Positions 1-8,320 of a DNA stretch of 64,000 nt are shown here, in pieces. The notes beneath the pieces are model-generated. The model was not told the origin of the DNA. It worked only from the letters and a program-made list of their open reading frames with translations, and did not search any database. A program made the position numbers and the translations under genes. This DNA comes from DATARR01 sp044868005 (lineage in GTDB: Bacteria > Acidobacteriota > Thermoanaerobaculia > Multivoradales > UBA5704). The stretch's first letter is position 1, and each line of letters starts with the position of its first letter. The DNA lies in NCBI GenBank assembly GCA_044868005.1, contig JBIOVX010000215.1, positions 38,170 to 102,169 on the forward strand. Direction: 5' to 3'.

Positions 1-723
1 ATTCCCGGATGGCCCGCCGAACGGAGCGGCATGCGGATCGCGCTGGTTTCCGATCTTCATACCGGCTCGCCGTTCAACGGCCTTTCCAAGCTGGACGAAA
101 TCGTGACGCGCACCAATGCCTCACGGCCGGACTTGGTACTCATCGCTGGAGATCTCGTCATTCAGGATGTACCAGGAGGACGGTTCGTGCCCCCGGAAAG
201 GATCGCGCACAGGCTCGGCCGACTGCGCGCACCGCTCGGCGTCCACGCGGTGTTGGGGAACCATGACCGGTGGCTCGACGGACCGCGAGTTCTCCGCGCC
301 CTGTATCGCGCGAACATCCCGGTGCTGGAGGATCGCGCGGTCGAGATCTCGCGCGGCGGCCCTGCCTTCTGGCTGGTGGGGATCAGCGATCTGTGGACCT
401 CGCGGCACGATGTCCGCGGTGCTCTGGCGCAAGCCCCACCGGGCCCACCGGTCCTCGCCTTCATGCACAATCCGGACGTTTTTCCGCGGATTCCCTCGCG
501 GGTCTCGCTGACCCTGGCGGGCCACACGCACGGCGGCCAGGTGAATCTGCCCTTCTTCGGCCGCCTGATCGTGCCCTCCCACTACGGCGCGCGCTATGCG
601 ATCGGCCACGTCGTGGAAGGCGGACGGCACCTGTTCGTCACCCCCGGCGTCGGCACGAGCATTCTGCCGGTGCGTTTTCGCGTGCCTCCCGAAATCTCGA
701 TTCTGCGTCTGATGAACCCTTGA
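1..723 (+). CDS. Metallophosphoesterase, YaeI/YkuE-like, 5' end outside the window
   Basis: Calcineurin-like phosphoesterase, a metal-dependent phosphohydrolase family whose YaeI/YkuE branch acts on cell-surface phospholipid or lipid A precursors. Metal-ligand motifs are visible in order: SDLHTG near the start, AGDLV, LGNHDRW, and the C-terminal GHTHGGQ. The frame is open to base 1 and reads WPAERSGMRIALVSDLH. In this family a short membrane-associated N-terminal segment precedes the SDLH motif, so the ATG at 31 is probably internal and the true start lies left of the window. The protein ends with FRVPPEISILRL, a usual family ending. The exact substrate is unknown. Downstream, the gene runs into array A and faces the chemosensory operon. 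Confidence 0.85.
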   Translation: MPGWPAERSGMRIALVSDLHTGSPFNGLSKLDEIVTRTNASRPDLVLIAGDLVIQDVPGGRFVPPERIAHRLGRLRAPLGVHAVLGNHDRWLDGPRVLRALYRANIPVLEDRAVEISRGGPAFWLVGISDLWTSRHDVRGALAQAPPGPPVLAFMHNPDVFPRIPSRVSLTLAGHTHGGQVNLPFFGRLIVPSHYGARYAIGHVVEGGRHLFVTPGVGTSILPVRFRVPPEISILRLMNP

Positions 724-796
724 ACCACGCCGTCTACCGGCGACCGTCTCCGACGCGGCTCCGCCGTTGCGCCGCCCGCGTTGCTTCGCGCAGGGC

Positions 797-1330
797 TTCC
801 CTGGCGATCTCCGCCGGTGCCAAGGCAACGACAGAAACGCTCCGGCCGAGACCCACCGGCGCCATTGAAATGCGAGGAGGAGCCAAAAGTCGTCCCGCCG
901 GTGTCAGGGCAACGACCGAAACGCTCTGATGGACACCAACCGGGGCCATTGAAACGCGAGAAGGAGCCAAAAGTCGTCCTCCCGGCGCCAATGCAACGAC
1001 AGACGGGCCCGGCGCACGTTGCGCCGGCACCGGTGCAACGACATCTGCCTCCGGCGCGTGTTTCACCGGCTCCGGCGCAACGCGCAATGAGCCCCGCGGT
1101 CGTTGCACCGGCTCCATTTCATGTTGCGCCGGCCCCAGTGCACGTTGCACCGGAGCCGGGTGTCGTTTCACCGGAGCCGGCGTGCGTTGCAATGGAGTCG
1201 GCTGGCGTTTCATTTCCAGCAAATGGGCCTCTCCGCGAGCCATCTGGCGTTTCTTATGCACGGGTGCGTCGTATTGAAACGCCACCGCACGTCCGCAACG
1301 CGTGCCAGCACGTCGCAATCTCTCCGGTGG
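797..1330. repeat. Array A: degenerate 21-bp tandem repeat at a convergent junction
   Basis: About 25 head-to-tail units of 21 bp fill the space between the 3' ends of the phosphoesterase and the cheY-like gene. Register can be followed base by base: GCAACGAC occurs at 825, 909 and 993, exactly 84 bp (4 x 21) apart, and from 993 to 1223 eleven consecutive units start every 21 bases. Cores are CGTTGCACCGG or CGTTTCACCGG and, in some units, the reverse complement CCGGTGCAACG. Because 21 is a multiple of 3, both strands stay open here and encode pseudo-heptapeptides rich in P, A and V. I read this as non-coding repeat DNA and not a gene. Function unknown. Confidence 0.85.
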
Positions 1331-1459
1331 GCAGACGCCCGCGCTTGAGGGGCCTCGCAGAGATCTCCTCGGGTGTTGCGCTCCGGGCGGCGGACCTCCA
1401 TCCCGTCGCGGCGGGCAAGCTCGAGGGTACGAATCCAGGCTTGCGGTGTTCTCTGGTGG

Positions 1460-1864
1460 TCAACCGCCAAGGCTTTCCGTCGCGGCTCCGCCGGCGCTGC
1501 GCTCCATCACCTTGCGGATGAGGTCCTGGAGGGCTTCGTTGCGGAAAGGCTTCTTGACATAGGCCGCCGCTCCGGCGCGCAGGCCGCGGATGGTGTCCTC
1601 CTCCTTACCCTCTGTGCTGACGATGATGACGGGGATCTGCGTCAGCGCGGCGTCCGCCTTGACCTGCGCGAGGAACTCCAGACCATTCATGGCGGGCATG
1701 TTGATGTCGAGGAAGATCAGGTCGACGTCCGGCTCGGCGGCCAGCTTTTGCAAGGCCTCGCGGCCGTCGGAGGCGCAGACGACCGTGCTGCCGGGGAGCA
1801 TCAGCTTGAACATCTTGTGGATGAGCGATGAATCATCGATCACCAGCGCTTTTTTCGGTTGCAT
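1460..1864 (-). CDS. cheY: CheY-like single-domain response regulator
   Basis: Receiver-only protein of 134 residues, last gene of the chemosensory operon. It carries the acidic pair D10-D11, phospho-acceptor D53 in FLDINMP, the switch Thr in VIIVSTEG, and Lys in VKKPF. CheY proteins receive phosphate from CheA and bind an output such as the flagellar motor; no motor gene is in this window, so the target is open. The ATG at 1864 is chosen because GGGGGAG lies just upstream and because the longer reading starts inside cheB. It begins 10 bases after the cheB stop, consistent with co-transcription. The tail after the receiver fold is short (SAGGAATESLGG), so there is no attached output domain. 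Confidence 0.92.
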   Translation of the reverse strand: MQPKKALVIDDSSLIHKMFKLMLPGSTVVCASDGREALQKLAAEPDVDLIFLDINMPAMNGLEFLAQVKADAALTQIPVIIVSTEGKEEDTIRGLRAGAAAYVKKPFRNEALQDLIRKVMERSAGGAATESLGG

Positions 1865-1874
1865 GGCTCCCCCA

Positions 1875-2933
1875 TTATAAGGATTCGATCTCGACCGCAG
1901 CGGCTTGCGGTACGGTCCACAGCCGCCGCAGCCGCGCTCCGATCTGCGGCAGCGGCAGCACCTCGCGGACACCGCCGATGGCGGCGGCGGCGCGGGGCAT
2001 GCCGAAGATGGTGGACGTCGCCTCGTCCTGGGCGATGGTGAGAGCTCCCTGCGCGGCGAGCCTCGCCATGCCCGCGGCGCCGTCGTGTCCCATCCCCGTC
2101 AGCAGGATGGCCACGGCCCGCACTCCCGCCTCCGCGGCCGAGGCGAAGAGCTCGTCGACGGAAGGACGGTGCGGCGTGTCTCTGGGCTCGGAGCTGACAG
2201 CGGCCACCAAGCGCTGGCGGCCGGGGGCGATGCGCAGGTGGAAGCCGCCGCGGGCGATGTAGACCGTGGCCGGCTGCAGCGGCTCGCCGTCCACGGGCTC
2301 CCTGACCTCCAGGGGGAGCTGGATGTTCAGCCGCTCGGCGAAGGCGCGGGTGAACCCGGCCGGCATGTGCTGGACGACCAGCACCGGCACCGGCACGTCT
2401 CCTCCCAGGTCGCGCAGGATGCGCTCGATGGCCGGCGGGCCGCCCGTCGAAGCTCCGATGAGCACGACCTCGGGGACGCCGCCCTCCTCCACCGTGATGC
2501 GCTTGACCGGCGCCGTCACCGGCGAGGCGCCGCGCCGGGGCGCCGTCACCTCGCGGATCTTGCCGGCCAGCACCTGGCGCAGCGCGTCGAAATCCACCAG
2601 CGAGAACTGCTGCTTGTCGACGAAGTCCACGGCGCCGCGGTGCAGGGCCTCGATGGTCTGCGGCGCGCCTTTGCGGGAGTAGGTGGAGAGGATGATCACC
2701 GGCACCGGCCGGCGGGACATGATCTCGTCGAGTGTCGCGAGCCCGCCGATGCCCGGCATCGAAAGGTCGAGGATGATCGCGTCGGGCTGCCAGCGGTCGA
2801 GGTTGTCAAGCAGCTCCTCACCCTGCGACGCCGAGCCCACCAGCTCGATGCCGGGCTCGCTCGCCAGCATGCGCGCCACGGCCTTGCGCAGGAAGGACGA
2901 ATCGTCGGCGACGGCAACCCGGATGCCGCTCAC
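1875..2933 (-). CDS. cheB: CheB, protein-glutamate methylesterase response regulator
   Basis: Removes methyl groups from chemoreceptor glutamates and can deamidate glutamines, which resets receptor sensitivity. N-terminal receiver (about 1-122) has D10-D11 and phospho-acceptor D56 in IILDLSMP. After a linker, the methylesterase domain (about 150-340) shows the catalytic triad motifs GASTGGP (Ser162), VQHMP and LLTGMGHDGA. Length of 352 residues is normal for the family. The start codon overlaps the cheR stop (ATGA), so the two adaptation enzymes are translationally coupled. It should act on the MCP encoded two genes upstream and be activated by phosphotransfer from CheA. Confidence 0.96.
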   Translation of the reverse strand: MSGIRVAVADDSSFLRKAVARMLASEPGIELVGSASQGEELLDNLDRWQPDAIILDLSMPGIGGLATLDEIMSRRPVPVIILSTYSRKGAPQTIEALHRGAVDFVDKQQFSLVDFDALRQVLAGKIREVTAPRRGASPVTAPVKRITVEEGGVPEVVLIGASTGGPPAIERILRDLGGDVPVPVLVVQHMPAGFTRAFAERLNIQLPLEVREPVDGEPLQPATVYIARGGFHLRIAPGRQRLVAAVSSEPRDTPHRPSVDELFASAAEAGVRAVAILLTGMGHDGAAGMARLAAQGALTIAQDEATSTIFGMPRAAAAIGGVREVLPLPQIGARLRRLWTVPQAAAVEIESL

Positions 2934-3760
2934 GGCTCCTCCACCCGCCTATAGGCGATGGAGCGGCTGAGCCGCACGGTCTCGAACCGCGGGGAGAGCC
3001 CGATGATCGACTCGGCGACGCCCAGGAACAGCAGACCTCCCGGCCGCAGCACGGCGGCGAAATGATCGACGGCGCGGCGCAAGGCCGCCTCCGAGAAGTA
3101 GATCAGGACGTTGCGGCAGAAGACGGCGTCGTAGGCCGTCGCGGGAGGAAAGCTGCCGCGATCGAGGATGTTGCCCCAGGCGAAGCGGACACCGGCGCGG
3201 AACGGCGGCCGCAGAGACCAGCGTTCCCGCGCCATGGGCTTGAAGTACAGCTCGATCTGCTCGGCGCCGAGCGAGCGCAGCGAGGAGTGGCCATACTCGG
3301 CGCGGCGCGCCATCTCGATGCGGCCGGCGTCGACGTCGAACGCGTCGACCTCGACCGCCCGGCCCAGCCGGGCGGCGTTCCGGCGGCCGACGATGGCCAG
3401 CGTGTACGCCTCTTCGCCGGAGGAGCAACCGGCGCAGAGCAGCCGCAGCGAGCCGCCGCGCCGCTCCCCGCGGACGGCCTCCTCGAAGAACGCTTCGAGC
3501 TGCTGCAGCTCGCGGAAGAAGTACGTCTCGTTGTTGGTCACCAGCTCGGCGAGCTTCCTGCGCTCGCCGTTCGCGTCGCGCTGCAACTGCAGGTAGTAGT
3601 CGAGGAAGCGCGGCAGGCGCAGGGCCTGCAGCCGGCCGCGCAGGCGCGCTTCGAGCATCGTCCGCTTGTGCTCGGGAAAGGTGATCCCGTAGTGCTGCGC
3701 GATCAGCTCGTTGAGCAGCAGGTACTCCTCTTGCGACATGCTGGAGGCGGAGCTCTCCAT
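2930..3760 (-). CDS. cheR: CheR, chemoreceptor glutamate methyltransferase
   Basis: SAM-dependent methylation of MCP glutamates, opposing CheB. The N-terminal helical domain (QEEYLLLNELIAQHYGITF) is followed by the SAM-binding domain with LLCAGCSSGEEAYTLA, AFDVDAGRIEMAR, FCRNVLIYF and LRPGGLLFLGVAES, all standard CheR motifs. Length is 276 residues from the ATG at 3760, which lies 4 bases after the stop of the HEAT-repeat gene; an internal ATG at 3739 (MSQEEY) is an alternative. No C-terminal TPR or receptor-tethering extension is present, and the MCP here has no C-terminal docking pentapeptide, so the pair agree in lacking tethering. Confidence 0.95.
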   Translation of the reverse strand: MESSASSMSQEEYLLLNELIAQHYGITFPEHKRTMLEARLRGRLQALRLPRFLDYYLQLQRDANGERRKLAELVTNNETYFFRELQQLEAFFEEAVRGERRGGSLRLLCAGCSSGEEAYTLAIVGRRNAARLGRAVEVDAFDVDAGRIEMARRAEYGHSSLRSLGAEQIELYFKPMARERWSLRPPFRAGVRFAWGNILDRGSFPPATAYDAVFCRNVLIYFSEAALRRAVDHFAAVLRPGGLLFLGVAESIIGLSPRFETVRLSRSIAYRRVEEP

Positions 3761-3764
3761 CGTT

Positions 3765-5672
3765 TCAGTCCGCCAGCCGCGACAAGGCGCGGTGCGCCAC
3801 CGCCGGAACGGGATCCGCGGCGAGCCGCGCCAGAAGGACGACGTTCTCGGGATGATCGAAGCGGGCGAGGGCGTCCACGGCCGCCAGCCGCACGTACCAG
3901 TCGGCATGGACGGCGGCCTCGCGCAGCAACGCATCGTCGCCGGGAGCGGCACAGGCGGCGAGCGCCCGCCAGGCGATGCGCGTCTCCGGTCCCTCGGGAA
4001 CGGCGCGCACGGCGCGGTGCAGCGCCTCGCGCGCCTCCGCCCCGCCGATTCTGCCGAGGCTCTCAAGAACGGCGGCGCGCAGAGCTCCGCCGTCCGCGAG
4101 AAGGCCGAGGAGGACCGGCACCGCTTGGCGGTCCGCCAGCTCGCCGAGGACGCGCACGCCGGCGGCCGACGGCGCGAGCTCGACCCGCGCGCGCAAAGCC
4201 GGCAACAGATCGCGCAGCTCGTAACGGCCGGCGGCCTCGGCGGCGAGGGCGTCGAAGAGGTCCGGCGCCTCCGCGAGCCACAGGCTCCATGGCAGGCGGC
4301 GCACCACCTCCTCGAGCCGCATCAGCCGGCCCACCGGCTCCGGCCGGAGCGGCGGCGCCAGCTCCAGGATCTCGCCCACGACCCCCGCCGCCGGCTTGCC
4401 CAGGAGGGCGGAGAGGACGAGACGGTCGAGGTCGTTCACCTCCGGACGCGCCTCCAGGGCGGCCTTCACCGCCTCGCCGTGGATCTGCAGCACCGGCACC
4501 AGGCTGTCGCGAGCTTCCCCGAGCCGCAGATAGAGATCGAGCAGAGCGCCGCCCAATCCCGTGAGGCGCACGCGTTCGAGCGCCTGCACGGCGGCCGGCA
4601 GCAGCTCCGGGTCGTCCGCGAGCTGTTCCAGGGCATTCAGGAAGGCCTGCCCGGGCACGTCGCCGGGAAAGCGCGCGGCGAGCAGGAAACCCCAGGAGAG
4701 CGGCTCATCCGGCAGCGCGAGCAGGCGGCCGAGCAGGTCGCCGCGGCGGAAGAGGGCGGGCGGCAGTCCGCCGATGAGCGGCGGCGCGGCGGCGAGCGCC
4801 TCGAGGGCCTCCTCGTCCCAGATGCTCGGCCCCAGCACCAGCAGGCAGCGCGCCGCCGACCCGCGCGCCTCGTCCGAGTGCCCGGCGAGCCGCACGGAGA
4901 GGGTGACGAAGAAGCCGTCCGGCAGCCAGGCCGGACGCTCCGGCAGGCCCTCCAGCATGTGCGCGAGAAGCCCCAGGAGCGCCTCTTCGGCGAGATCCAC
5001 CTCGCCGGCCGGCCAGTGCGCCGCCAGCGCCCGGAACGCGGCCTCGCCGCCGATCCGCGCCAGGGCCTCGGCGGCGAGGGAGCCGACGAGCGGATCGGGG
5101 AGCCGCGCCGCGAGGTGAGGGACCGCCTCCGGCGCGCGCAGGTCCCCCAGCGCTTGCACGGCCGCCATCTGCACCCAGGGATCGGCGTCGAGGAAAGGCA
5201 GCAGGTGAGGAATGGAGCGCGCATCGCCGAGGCCGCCCACCGCCAGCAACGCCTCCTGCTGCACGTTGGGATCGGGATGGGCGAGGGCCGCGTGCAGGGG
5301 CTCGAGCGCCCGCGGATCGCGCAGCCGCTCCAGGATGAGGACCGCCTGCAGCACCACGTCCGGCTCCGGATCCTGCAGCAGGGCCACGACGGTGGGCAGG
5401 CTGCGGCCGCCGCGCAGGCGGAAGATCTCGCTGCCGGCGTTGCGCAGCACGGCGTCGGAATCGTCCCGCAGGTACTCGGTGACGCGCGCCTCGGGAAGGA
5501 TGGCGGCGCCGATGCGCAGCGCCTGCTCGCGGATTCCCGGGCTCGGGTTGCGCACCAGCCGCTCGATGGCGGCGACGCGGGAGTCCAGGGGGAGCGCGGG
5601 CAGCCGCTCCAGGAGCTGCACGCACTCGTCCCAACTAGGGGCCGGGGGGATGGAGGACTGCATTCCGGTCAT
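3765..5672 (-). CDS. HEAT-repeat protein inside the chemosensory operon
   Basis: A 635-residue, leucine- and alanine-rich protein built almost entirely of helical HEAT/PBS-lyase-type repeats. Recognisable units include ADPWVQMAAVQALGDL, AHPDPNVQQEALLAVGGL and AAVLESLGRIGGAEARE, with periods of about 31 residues. It has no signal peptide or membrane segment, so it should be cytoplasmic. HEAT solenoids usually act as protein-binding scaffolds. Position between the MCP and cheR genes, in the same direction, with 33 bases before it and 4 after it, implies a role in the signalling array, for example as receptor or CheA partner. The start at 5672 is supported by AGGAG at a 5-base spacing. The specific function is inference only. 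Confidence 0.85.
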   Translation of the reverse strand: MTGMQSSIPPAPSWDECVQLLERLPALPLDSRVAAIERLVRNPSPGIREQALRIGAAILPEARVTEYLRDDSDAVLRNAGSEIFRLRGGRSLPTVVALLQDPEPDVVLQAVLILERLRDPRALEPLHAALAHPDPNVQQEALLAVGGLGDARSIPHLLPFLDADPWVQMAAVQALGDLRAPEAVPHLAARLPDPLVGSLAAEALARIGGEAAFRALAAHWPAGEVDLAEEALLGLLAHMLEGLPERPAWLPDGFFVTLSVRLAGHSDEARGSAARCLLVLGPSIWDEEALEALAAAPPLIGGLPPALFRRGDLLGRLLALPDEPLSWGFLLAARFPGDVPGQAFLNALEQLADDPELLPAAVQALERVRLTGLGGALLDLYLRLGEARDSLVPVLQIHGEAVKAALEARPEVNDLDRLVLSALLGKPAAGVVGEILELAPPLRPEPVGRLMRLEEVVRRLPWSLWLAEAPDLFDALAAEAAGRYELRDLLPALRARVELAPSAAGVRVLGELADRQAVPVLLGLLADGGALRAAVLESLGRIGGAEAREALHRAVRAVPEGPETRIAWRALAACAAPGDDALLREAAVHADWYVRLAAVDALARFDHPENVVLLARLAADPVPAVAHRALSRLAD

Positions 5673-5705
5673 CGAATCTCCTGGAAGTCTGGAGCGCTTC
5701 GCCGC

Positions 5706-7691
5706 TCACACCTGAAACACGCTCGACATGCGCCGCAGCCGCTCGGACTCGGAAGCCAGGCTCTCCGTGGCCTCCGACATCTGTTCGGTGGCGGCATGGA
5801 ACTGCTGTGCGACCTGCGCGATCTGGTCCACCGCCTTGACCACCTGATCGCCGCCGCGCATCTGCTCGGAGGTGGCGTCGGCGACCTGCTGGGTCATGCG
5901 GTTCATGGCCTCGGCCGCCTTCAGCACCTGGCGGGTGCCCTCGGCCTGCTCGAGCACGGCGGCGGCCACCTGCTGGGTCACCTGGTGCATGGTGCCGGAG
6001 GTGCGGCGGATCTGGTCCGCTCCCGCCGTCTGTTCCTGCAGGGCGCCGTGCACCTCCTGCACCAGCGCGGTCGTGCGGTTGACCGTCTCCAGGATCTGTT
6101 GCAGCACCTTCTGCGACAGGCGGACGGCCTCGTCGGTGTCCCGCTGCATCGCGTCGATGAAATCGGCGATCTCGCGCGTCGAGCTCATCGAGCGCTCAGC
6201 CAGCCGCTTGACCTCGTCCGCCACCACGGCGAAGCCGCGCCCGGCATCGCCCGCGCGCGCCGCCTCGATGGCGGCGTTGAGCGCCAGCAGGTTCGTCTGG
6301 TCGGCGAACTCGCCGATCATGCGGACGATCTTGCCGATGTCCTTGGTGGAGTTGCCGACGCCCAGCACGAGGCGCGAGAGCTGCTCGCCACCCTCGCCCG
6401 CCACTTTCGCCGCGTCGCGCGACACGGTATCGACGACGCGCATCTTGTCGGCGATGGAGCTGGTCGCGGCCGTCATCTCCTCGATCGTCGACGCCGTCTC
6501 GCCGACGAAGCCGACGAGCTTCTCCGAGCTGCGCGCCACCTCGTCGATGGAGCGGCCCATCTCCTCCAGCGAGCTCGAGGTCTCCTCGACGTAGCTCGCC
6601 AGCGATTGCGTCGAGCGGTTCACGCTGTCGAGCTGCGACGCCATCTCGACCATGGTGGCCGAGGTCTCCTCGGTCGAGGAGGACTGCATCTCCGCGCCGC
6701 GCTTGATCTGCAGCGCCGAGGCGGCGAGCTCGTCGGCCGTCGTCGCCACCTGGCCGGCGGACTCCTTGACGTCGCCGATGATCTGCCGCAGGTTGGTGCT
6801 CATGCGATGGAAGGCGTTGCCGAAGACGTCCGCCGCCGAGCGCGGCGCCACCTCGGCCCGCAGGTCGCCGGCGGCGATCGAATCGGCGACGCCGGCCATC
6901 TCGCGGAAGTAGCCGATCATGCTCGCCATGCCGTGCGAGAGCTCGCCGATCTCGTCGTTCGAGCGCGCCCTGACCTCGACCGCCAATTCGCCGCGCGCGA
7001 GCGACCGCGCCGCTTCCACCGCCTCGCGCAAAGGCCGGATGAGCGAGCGGATGACGAAGAACGACAGAGCGGACAACGCCAGGACGAAAGCCACCGTCAG
7101 CGCCGCGATGACCACGACGGAGGACCGCTGGTTGTCGCGCGACGCCTGGAAGGCGGCCTGCATCCGGCTCGTGCTGTGGGCGGTGAGCGAATCCAGCTCC
7201 TGGCGAAGCTCGTTCGTCTGCTTCACCGCTTCGATCCGCGAGCGGTTCAAGGCCTCGACGGACTCGCCGGCGATGGTGCGCCGCGCCGTCTCGCGAGCGC
7301 GGCCGTAGTAGATGGTAAAGCGGTCCCAGATGCGCTGCACCCGCTCGAGCTCGATCGTCGGATTCCCTTCGGCTTGGGTGAGGATGGCGAAGAATTTGTC
7401 GCGCTGCTTGTCCGTTTCCACCAGCGCGTCGCGGTCCATCGTGGTGGCCGCATCCTGCAGCCCGCGCTGAATCTCCGTCAACGTATCCGCCAATTGACCG
7501 CTCACCTCATAGGCGAGGAAATAGCCGCTCTCGATGTCCTGCAAGAGCCTGCCGTTGCGCGAGCCGAGCGTTACCAGGACGAGCAGGACGAGGAGGAAGC
7601 CGAGCGCCGCCAGCGCCGGCAGGAGGGCCAGCTTGTGCCAGAACTTCAGGCCGCGGGCCGTCGCGGCTTCCGCCGCCGTGGGAGCTCTCAT
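5706..7691 (-). CDS. Methyl-accepting chemotaxis protein
   Basis: Transmembrane receptor of 661 residues. TM1 is about residues 21-43 and TM2 about 191-214. The roughly 145-residue helical periplasmic part between them resembles a four-helix-bundle (4HB) sensor. A HAMP domain follows (about 215-268, RSLIRPLREAVEAARSLA), then a long coiled-coil signalling domain. The conserved hairpin tip that contacts CheA and CheW is clear: EFADQTNLLALNAAIEAARA and GRGFAVVADEVKRLAE. The C terminus (RRMSSVFQV) has no NWETF-like CheR/CheB docking peptide. Start and cheW stop overlap as ATGA. The ligand is unknown; the PstS-like protein at the head of the operon is a candidate periplasmic partner. Confidence 0.95.
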   Translation of the reverse strand: MRAPTAAEAATARGLKFWHKLALLPALAALGFLLVLLVLVTLGSRNGRLLQDIESGYFLAYEVSGQLADTLTEIQRGLQDAATTMDRDALVETDKQRDKFFAILTQAEGNPTIELERVQRIWDRFTIYYGRARETARRTIAGESVEALNRSRIEAVKQTNELRQELDSLTAHSTSRMQAAFQASRDNQRSSVVVIAALTVAFVLALSALSFFVIRSLIRPLREAVEAARSLARGELAVEVRARSNDEIGELSHGMASMIGYFREMAGVADSIAAGDLRAEVAPRSAADVFGNAFHRMSTNLRQIIGDVKESAGQVATTADELAASALQIKRGAEMQSSSTEETSATMVEMASQLDSVNRSTQSLASYVEETSSSLEEMGRSIDEVARSSEKLVGFVGETASTIEEMTAATSSIADKMRVVDTVSRDAAKVAGEGGEQLSRLVLGVGNSTKDIGKIVRMIGEFADQTNLLALNAAIEAARAGDAGRGFAVVADEVKRLAERSMSSTREIADFIDAMQRDTDEAVRLSQKVLQQILETVNRTTALVQEVHGALQEQTAGADQIRRTSGTMHQVTQQVAAAVLEQAEGTRQVLKAAEAMNRMTQQVADATSEQMRGGDQVVKAVDQIAQVAQQFHAATEQMSEATESLASESERLRRMSSVFQV

Positions 7692-8320
7692 GGCGCTTCC
7701 TCCTGGAGCAACAGGACGCGATCGACGTCGAGCAGGAGGGTGGGGACATCCTCCAGGGGATAGACGCCGAGGATGAACGCGGACCGCTCGCTCGTCACCT
7801 CGGCCGGCGGCTGCTTGCCGCTCGGCAGCAGCTTGACGACGTGCCGGGCGGCGTCCACCAGCAGTCCGATCGAGCGCCCGCGCGAGGAGACGACGCAGAT
7901 GCGGCTGCGGGCATCGAGAGGCGCCGGCGCGTAGCCGAGCCGCACCCGCAGGTCCACCACCGTGAGAATCCGGCCGCGCTGTTGGGTAATGCCGCGCACC
8001 GGCGCCGGCGCGTCGGGCAGCCGGGTGATGTCGCTCACCCGCAGCACTTCCTCGACGTTGGCCACGGGAAGGGCATAGACGTCGCCCGCCACCTCCACGG
8101 CGACCCAGGTCTCCGGCTTCTCCCGCGGCGCCTCCTGCTCCGCCGCGGAGCGGGCGGCCAGCCGGTCCGCCAGCGCATAGAGGCGCTCGGGACCGGTGAG
8201 GACCGTCTCCGGCGTCGCCGCGGGCACGGCGGCGCCGTCATCCCAAGACGCCAGGATCTCCTCCGCGAGCCCGGAGTCGGGCAGCCGCGACGCCTCTTTC
8301 ATCTCCGGCCGCCGCGTCAT
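7688..8320 (-). CDS. cheW: CheW-like coupling protein
   Basis: Adapter linking receptor tips to CheA. The CheW fold occupies about residues 65-205 (WVAVEVAGDVYALPVANVEEVLRV, RGITQQRGRILTVVDLRVRLG, ICVVSSRGRSIGLLVDAARHV). It is preceded by a 60-residue polar N-terminal extension that ordinary CheW proteins lack, so at 210 residues it is longer than the usual 150-170. The ATG at 8320 overlaps the cheA stop as ATGA, which fixes the start; a reading that starts further upstream would run inside cheA. Its product should build the array together with the neighbouring CheA and MCP. Confidence 0.92.
   Translation of the reverse strand: MTRRPEMKEASRLPDSGLAEEILASWDDGAAVPAATPETVLTGPERLYALADRLAARSAAEQEAPREKPETWVAVEVAGDVYALPVANVEEVLRVSDITRLPDAPAPVRGITQQRGRILTVVDLRVRLGYAPAPLDARSRICVVSSRGRSIGLLVDAARHVVKLLPSGKQPPAEVTSERSAFILGVYPLEDVPTLLLDVDRVLLLQEEAP

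Noticed and set aside
781..1521. Heptapeptide-repeat protein in array A
   Set aside because: A 21-bp repeat is automatically open in most frames. Both strands read equally well, the frame overlaps the cheY-like gene end, and array C with the same period is not translatable.
3711..7763. Very long plus-strand open frame opposite the HEAT and MCP genes
   Set aside because: It is a shadow: GC-rich codon bias keeps the antisense frame open. The minus-strand genes have clear domains, ribosome sites and 4-base overlaps.
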